DNA of 9,245 nucleotides from Campylobacterota bacterium (GTDB taxonomy: Bacteria > Campylobacterota > Campylobacteria > Campylobacterales > Sulfurovaceae), in NCBI GenBank assembly GCA_003646505.1, contig QMKT01000064.1, positions 1-9,245 on the forward strand. The letters run 5' to 3'. Below are positions 6,394 to 9,245 of this stretch, piece by piece. Both the position numbers and the translations under genes were made by a program. The notes under the pieces are model-generated. The model saw nothing but the letters and a program-made list of their open reading frames with translations. It did not search any database and had not been told where the DNA came from. Numbering within the stretch: the stretch's first letter is position 1; the number at the start of each line of letters is the position of its first letter.

Positions 6394-6426
6394 AAATTAG
6401 GAATGAGGAATGAGAAATTAGGAATG
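6394..6426 (+). repeat. Short GGAATG minisatellite
   Basis: AAATTAGGAATG occurs at 6394-6405 and again at 6415-6426, separated by AGGAATGAG, so GGAATG appears three times in 33 bp. It lies between prfB and panC, on the prfB leader side. Arrays of this TTAGGAATGAGGAATG style occur in intergenic DNA of several bacteria as I recall. Confidence 0.75.
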
Positions 6427-6465
6427 GTGTGAATTTCTAATAACCGGCTCTTTATTCCATACTTT

Positions 6466-6485
6466 TTTGGTATGATTTTACCAAA
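6466..6485 (+). promoter_or_regulatory. panC promoter -10 inside a 20 bp palindrome (candidate operator)
   Basis: TTTGGTA (6466-6472) and TACCAAA (6479-6485) form a perfect seven-base inverted repeat with a six-base spacer. The best panC -10, TATGAT (6471-6476), lies in it behind a T6 run. A minus-strand -10 candidate for prfB (TAAAAT, 6480-6475) also falls in it. The palindrome could be a regulator site for the divergent pair. The panC ribosome binding site is GAGG at 6500-6503. Confidence 0.45.
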
Positions 6486-6509
6486 TAAAAGCGAAATACG
6501 AGGTTAGCG

Positions 6510-7334
6510 ATGGTTATTGTAAAGACAATTGAAGCACTACAAGAGGTCCAAAAAAAATTATCGGGTGCTATAGGTTTTGTACCTACTATGGGAGCTTTAC
6601 ATCACGGACATCTTTCACTCATACAACAGGCAAGAAAAGAGAATGATCATCTGATTGTCTCTATTTTTGTTAATCCTACTCAATTTTTAGAAGATGAAGA
6701 TCTGGATGCCTATCCACGTAAAGATGCGGCAGATATCAAGATATGTGAATTGGCAGGTGTAGATATACTTTTTATGCCAACCATTGATGTGATGTATGAA
6801 GAGGATGAACTCTGTATCGGTGCACCGGCTATCCGTGGCTATGTATTGGAAGGCGAAAAACGTCCGGGGCATTTTGATGGTATGCTTCAGATCGTCATGA
6901 AACTGTTAAATCTTTCAAGCGCTACGAATGCTTATTTCGGAAAGAAGGATGCGCAACAATTGGCATTGATCACCCAGATGGTCAAAAACTATTTTATGGA
7001 TGTAAATATCATAGCCTGCGATATTGTTAGAGATGAGAATGGATTGGCATTGAGTTCTCGTAACGTCTATTTGGAAGGTGAAGAAAAACAAAGAGCACTC
7101 TCTTTGGCGAGATCACTTAAAAGAGCCACCAAGCTTATTATGGCAGGTGAAAAAAATGTTGAGTTGATCAAAAAAGAGATGTTACTCGTGTTAAAAGATA
7201 CGGATGAAGTAGAATATGTAGCCATAGTTGACAGAGAGTTCAACGCACTAGAGAGGGTAGAGATCGGTAATACGATTATTTTGGTGGCAGCCTGGGTAGG
7301 TAAGCCAAGATTGATTGACAATATATGGATCTAA
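6510..7334 (+). CDS. panC: Pantothenate synthetase (pantoate-beta-alanine ligase)
   Basis: PanC joins pantoate and beta-alanine in the cytosol with ATP, through a pantoyl-adenylate intermediate, to make pantothenate for coenzyme A. All family motifs are visible: [13 protein letters not shown] (residues 25-37) with the HxGH nucleotide-binding signature, FVNPTQF (53-59), KRPGHFDGM (117-125), [10 protein letters not shown] (142-151) and [12 protein letters not shown] (174-185). The 274-residue length is normal. The ATG at 6510 has GAGG six bases upstream and gives the usual N-terminus. The gene is divergent from prfB and converges on ftsI with 13 bp between the stops; panB and panD are not in the window. 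Confidence 0.97.
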   Translation: MVIVKTIEALQEVQKKLSGAIGFVPTMGALHHGHLSLIQQARKENDHLIVSIFVNPTQFLEDEDLDAYPRKDAADIKICELAGVDILFMPTIDVMYEEDELCIGAPAIRGYVLEGEKRPGHFDGMLQIVMKLLNLSSATNAYFGKKDAQQLALITQMVKNYFMDVNIIACDIVRDENGLALSSRNVYLEGEEKQRALSLARSLKRATKLIMAGEKNVELIKKEMLLVLKDTDEVEYVAIVDREFNALERVEIGNTIILVAAWVGKPRLIDNIWI

Positions 7335-7347
7335 ACCGAATTAGAGG

Positions 7348-9245
7348 TTAAAACATATCCTCAAAAAGTTCATGTGTTGATTTATTTTTAGCCGGTGTCT
7401 GTATTTTGGGTATGACAGGTTTTGCTTGTGTTTTTGGTTTTTCCTTGACCTTGAAAAGATCTTTGACAGAGGGTGCAGGTTTACTTGAAGGTTTTACTGT
7501 ACTTTTCTTAAGTGTTTTTTTCTGGCGTACACTAGGTTTTGATTGTTTTTTAGGGTGTACTTTTGGTGCTACTTTAATCTCTGGACTGGGCGCTTCTATA
7601 CCATTTTCAGGTTTAAGGTAATCAAGCTCTACAAGTATGTCCATAGTCCTTTTAAATGTAGGTACAGCAGATTTGGAAGCAAAATAATGACGATATTTTT
7701 TTGCACGTATGACTAAAACACCAATGGTATATTTATGTCCCTCTTTGTCATTGGCAAAACCGTAAAAACTACTGTGATACTCTCTTACATATCGACCATT
7801 CTTAGCAATGTGCGCTGTGCCTGTTTTTCCGCCTACTTCCAGGCCAGGGTATTGTGCTTTTACCCCTGTACCGCGTTTGACTACTTCTAAAAGGATATCA
7901 TGTATTTGATTGGCTGATCTTTTACTGACTGCCTTCATGTTACCTATGTTAGGTTCAAGTGTATAGCGATCTCCCTTTGCATTTTGAAGATGGTTTACAA
8001 TACGGGGAGTGACTGCTATACCGTCGTTGTTAAAAGCAGAGTATGCTTTGAGTAATTGTGTATGTGTCACCATCATTCCATAACCAAATGAAGAGTTGGC
8101 TCTGTGCATTTTATGGTTAAGTACTTTGACTGATTTGAGTGAACCAGGTAAGTCACGGGAGAGGTCGATCCCTGTTTTTTTAGCTATACCAAATTTCAGT
8201 AAGCCTTCTCTAAATTCTGTTCCTGTAAGTCTCCATGAGATCTGTGAAGTACCAATATTTGAAGAATGAACGATAATTTCAGTCACAGGAATTGATTCAA
8301 AATAATCATCATCGCTTACACTCTGGCCTCCTGTGATGTCAAACTTTTTGTAGCCGGTTTTAAACCATGTGTTAGGGGTAATTCTTTTTTTATCAAGCGC
8401 GATGGCAACCGTAAGAGGTTTAAGTACAGAACCTGCTTCGTAAGGGTATTCTGTAAATTTTGGGACGAGTGAAGCGATGTCTTTTTGTCTAATGTGTGAA
8501 GGGTCATAACGATTTGAAGTTGCCAGACTTAATACTTTTCCCGTCTTACTTTCCATCACACCGACGATGATCTCATCTGCATCAATGCTGAGTTTCATTT
8601 GGTCAACCATGAGCTCAACACGTCTTTGCAGAGCAAGGGGAATATTAAGATGTAGGTCCAGTCCGTCTACACGTTCTATATTGATACTGTTTTTATCATG
8701 GATCACGGCACCTACAACATCACGTTTACCTCTAAAGTATCCATTTTTCTTGGAGGTGATGTGTTTGTCATATGCACGTTCAAGACCTTTTTTACCAGAA
8801 GGACGGGTGTAAGTACCATCACTCTTTTTACCTACATATCCCAGTATAGGACTTAAGACATCATGGAGAGGAAAACGTCTACTCTCACCATTTTCAATGA
8901 TATCCAGTCCATACACTACCTGTATCCCTTTGCGTGTTTTGATGGAGCGAAAGACATCAAGTTTTCGTAGTTTATAAGAGAGTGCCTTGAGTTGCATTGC
9001 CGAGCGTGAATTAATGGTCTTAGAGAGGATGATATTGCCCTGGATCTCTTTACCTTTACGGTCTTTAAACTTTTTGAGAAGTTTTGCTTCGGGAATATTG
9101 CTGTAGATAGAAAAAAGTTTGATAAAAAGGGCTTTTTTATCGGGTTCTAGACTTGCACCGCGTATAACAGCCTGATAGGTTTTTTGTGAAGAAGAGAGGG
9201 TATAACCATCTTGAGAGATGATCGATCCTCGGAAAGAACGGTCAT
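7348..9245 (-). CDS. ftsI: FtsI-type penicillin-binding protein (septal transpeptidase), 5' truncated
   Basis: The frame is open to the window edge; 631 residues are visible. Met at 8997 is internal, since 82 further codons precede it and begin DRSFRGSIISQDGYTLSSS, the start of the periplasmic N-terminal domain of class B PBPs. Such enzymes cross-link septal peptidoglycan in the periplasm; the expected membrane anchor lies outside the window. Counting from the visible edge, the catalytic serine is in AGSVLKP (SxxK, residues 272-275, codon 8428-8430), SSN is at 327-329 and KTG at 473-475 (GGKTGTAH). FGYGMMVTHTQL points to FtsI rather than PBP2/MrdA. The last about 83 residues (7351-7599) form a Lys/Pro-rich disordered tail ending in HELFEDMF. 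The gene converges on panC with no visible terminator in the 13 bp gap. Confidence 0.9.
   Translation of the reverse strand, partial: DRSFRGSIISQDGYTLSSSQKTYQAVIRGASLEPDKKALFIKLFSIYSNIPEAKLLKKFKDRKGKEIQGNIILSKTINSRSAMQLKALSYKLRKLDVFRSIKTRKGIQVVYGLDIIENGESRRFPLHDVLSPILGYVGKKSDGTYTRPSGKKGLERAYDKHITSKKNGYFRGKRDVVGAVIHDKNSINIERVDGLDLHLNIPLALQRRVELMVDQMKLSIDADEIIVGVMESKTGKVLSLATSNRYDPSHIRQKDIASLVPKFTEYPYEAGSVLKPLTVAIALDKKRITPNTWFKTGYKKFDITGGQSVSDDDYFESIPVTEIIVHSSNIGTSQISWRLTGTEFREGLLKFGIAKKTGIDLSRDLPGSLKSVKVLNHKMHRANSSFGYGMMVTHTQLLKAYSAFNNDGIAVTPRIVNHLQNAKGDRYTLEPNIGNMKAVSKRSANQIHDILLEVVKRGTGVKAQYPGLEVGGKTGTAHIAKNGRYVREYHSSFYGFANDKEGHKYTIGVLVIRAKKYRHYFASKSAVPTFKRTMDILVELDYLKPENGIEAPSPEIKVAPKVHPKKQSKPSVRQKKTLKKSTVKPSSKPAPSVKDLFKVKEKPKTQAKPVIPKIQTPAKNKSTHELFEDMF

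Noticed and set aside
7348..8997. ftsI starting at the ATG at 8997
   Set aside because: The frame stays open for 82 more codons to the window edge and those codons encode a typical class B PBP N-terminal segment (RSFRGSIISQDG), so this Met is internal.

Overview
The window looks like a chromosomal housekeeping segment of a Campylobacterota (epsilonproteobacterial) genome, possibly a free-living sulfur-oxidising relative such as Sulfurovum or Sulfurimonas. The family-level clues are S2, EF-Ts and RF2 sequences that resemble Campylobacter proteins as I remember them, a long EF-Ts of 353 residues, an RF2 gene without a programmed frameshift, AT-rich DNA, and promoters with a good -10 box behind T-rich DNA but no clear -35. 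The genus is inference. I see no mobile element, CRISPR array, tRNA or rRNA.

Layout. Positions 1-506 hold the 3' end of a probable outer-membrane beta-barrel gene. A well-formed promoter with a tandemly repeated -35 box follows, then a 77-residue two-helix membrane protein (626-859). A roughly 310 bp gap contains the rpsB promoter and a structured leader of about 200 nt. Next come rpsB (1170-2207) and tsf (2210-3271), two bases apart. The S2 protein carries an unusual C-terminal acidic linker plus a helix-hairpin-helix-like domain. A 242 bp gap after tsf contains a large imperfect hairpin, a strikingly G-poor and C-containing stretch that suggests Rho-dependent termination, and the promoter of the next gene.

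A divergent oxygen-dependent coproporphyrinogen III oxidase, hemF (3514-4548), is followed by a LolD-type ABC ATPase (4594-5247) with no permease gene beside it. The latter converges on prfB (RF2, 5279-6373, minus strand) across a hairpin terminator. prfB and panC (6510-7334, plus strand) are divergent. They share a 136 bp region with a hairpin enclosing the prfB ribosome binding site, a GGAATG-type minisatellite and a 20 bp palindrome over the putative -10 boxes. panC converges, with a 13 bp gap, on an FtsI-type penicillin-binding protein whose 5' end lies beyond the window (7348-9245).

Functionally the genes serve translation (S2, EF-Ts, RF2), cofactor synthesis (haem, pantothenate) and the envelope (beta-barrel, LolD-like ATPase, FtsI). 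They are not one pathway. I found no clear new multi-gene system. The most unusual items are the S2 fusion, the leader structures of rpsB and prfB, and the Lys/Pro-rich tail of FtsI.
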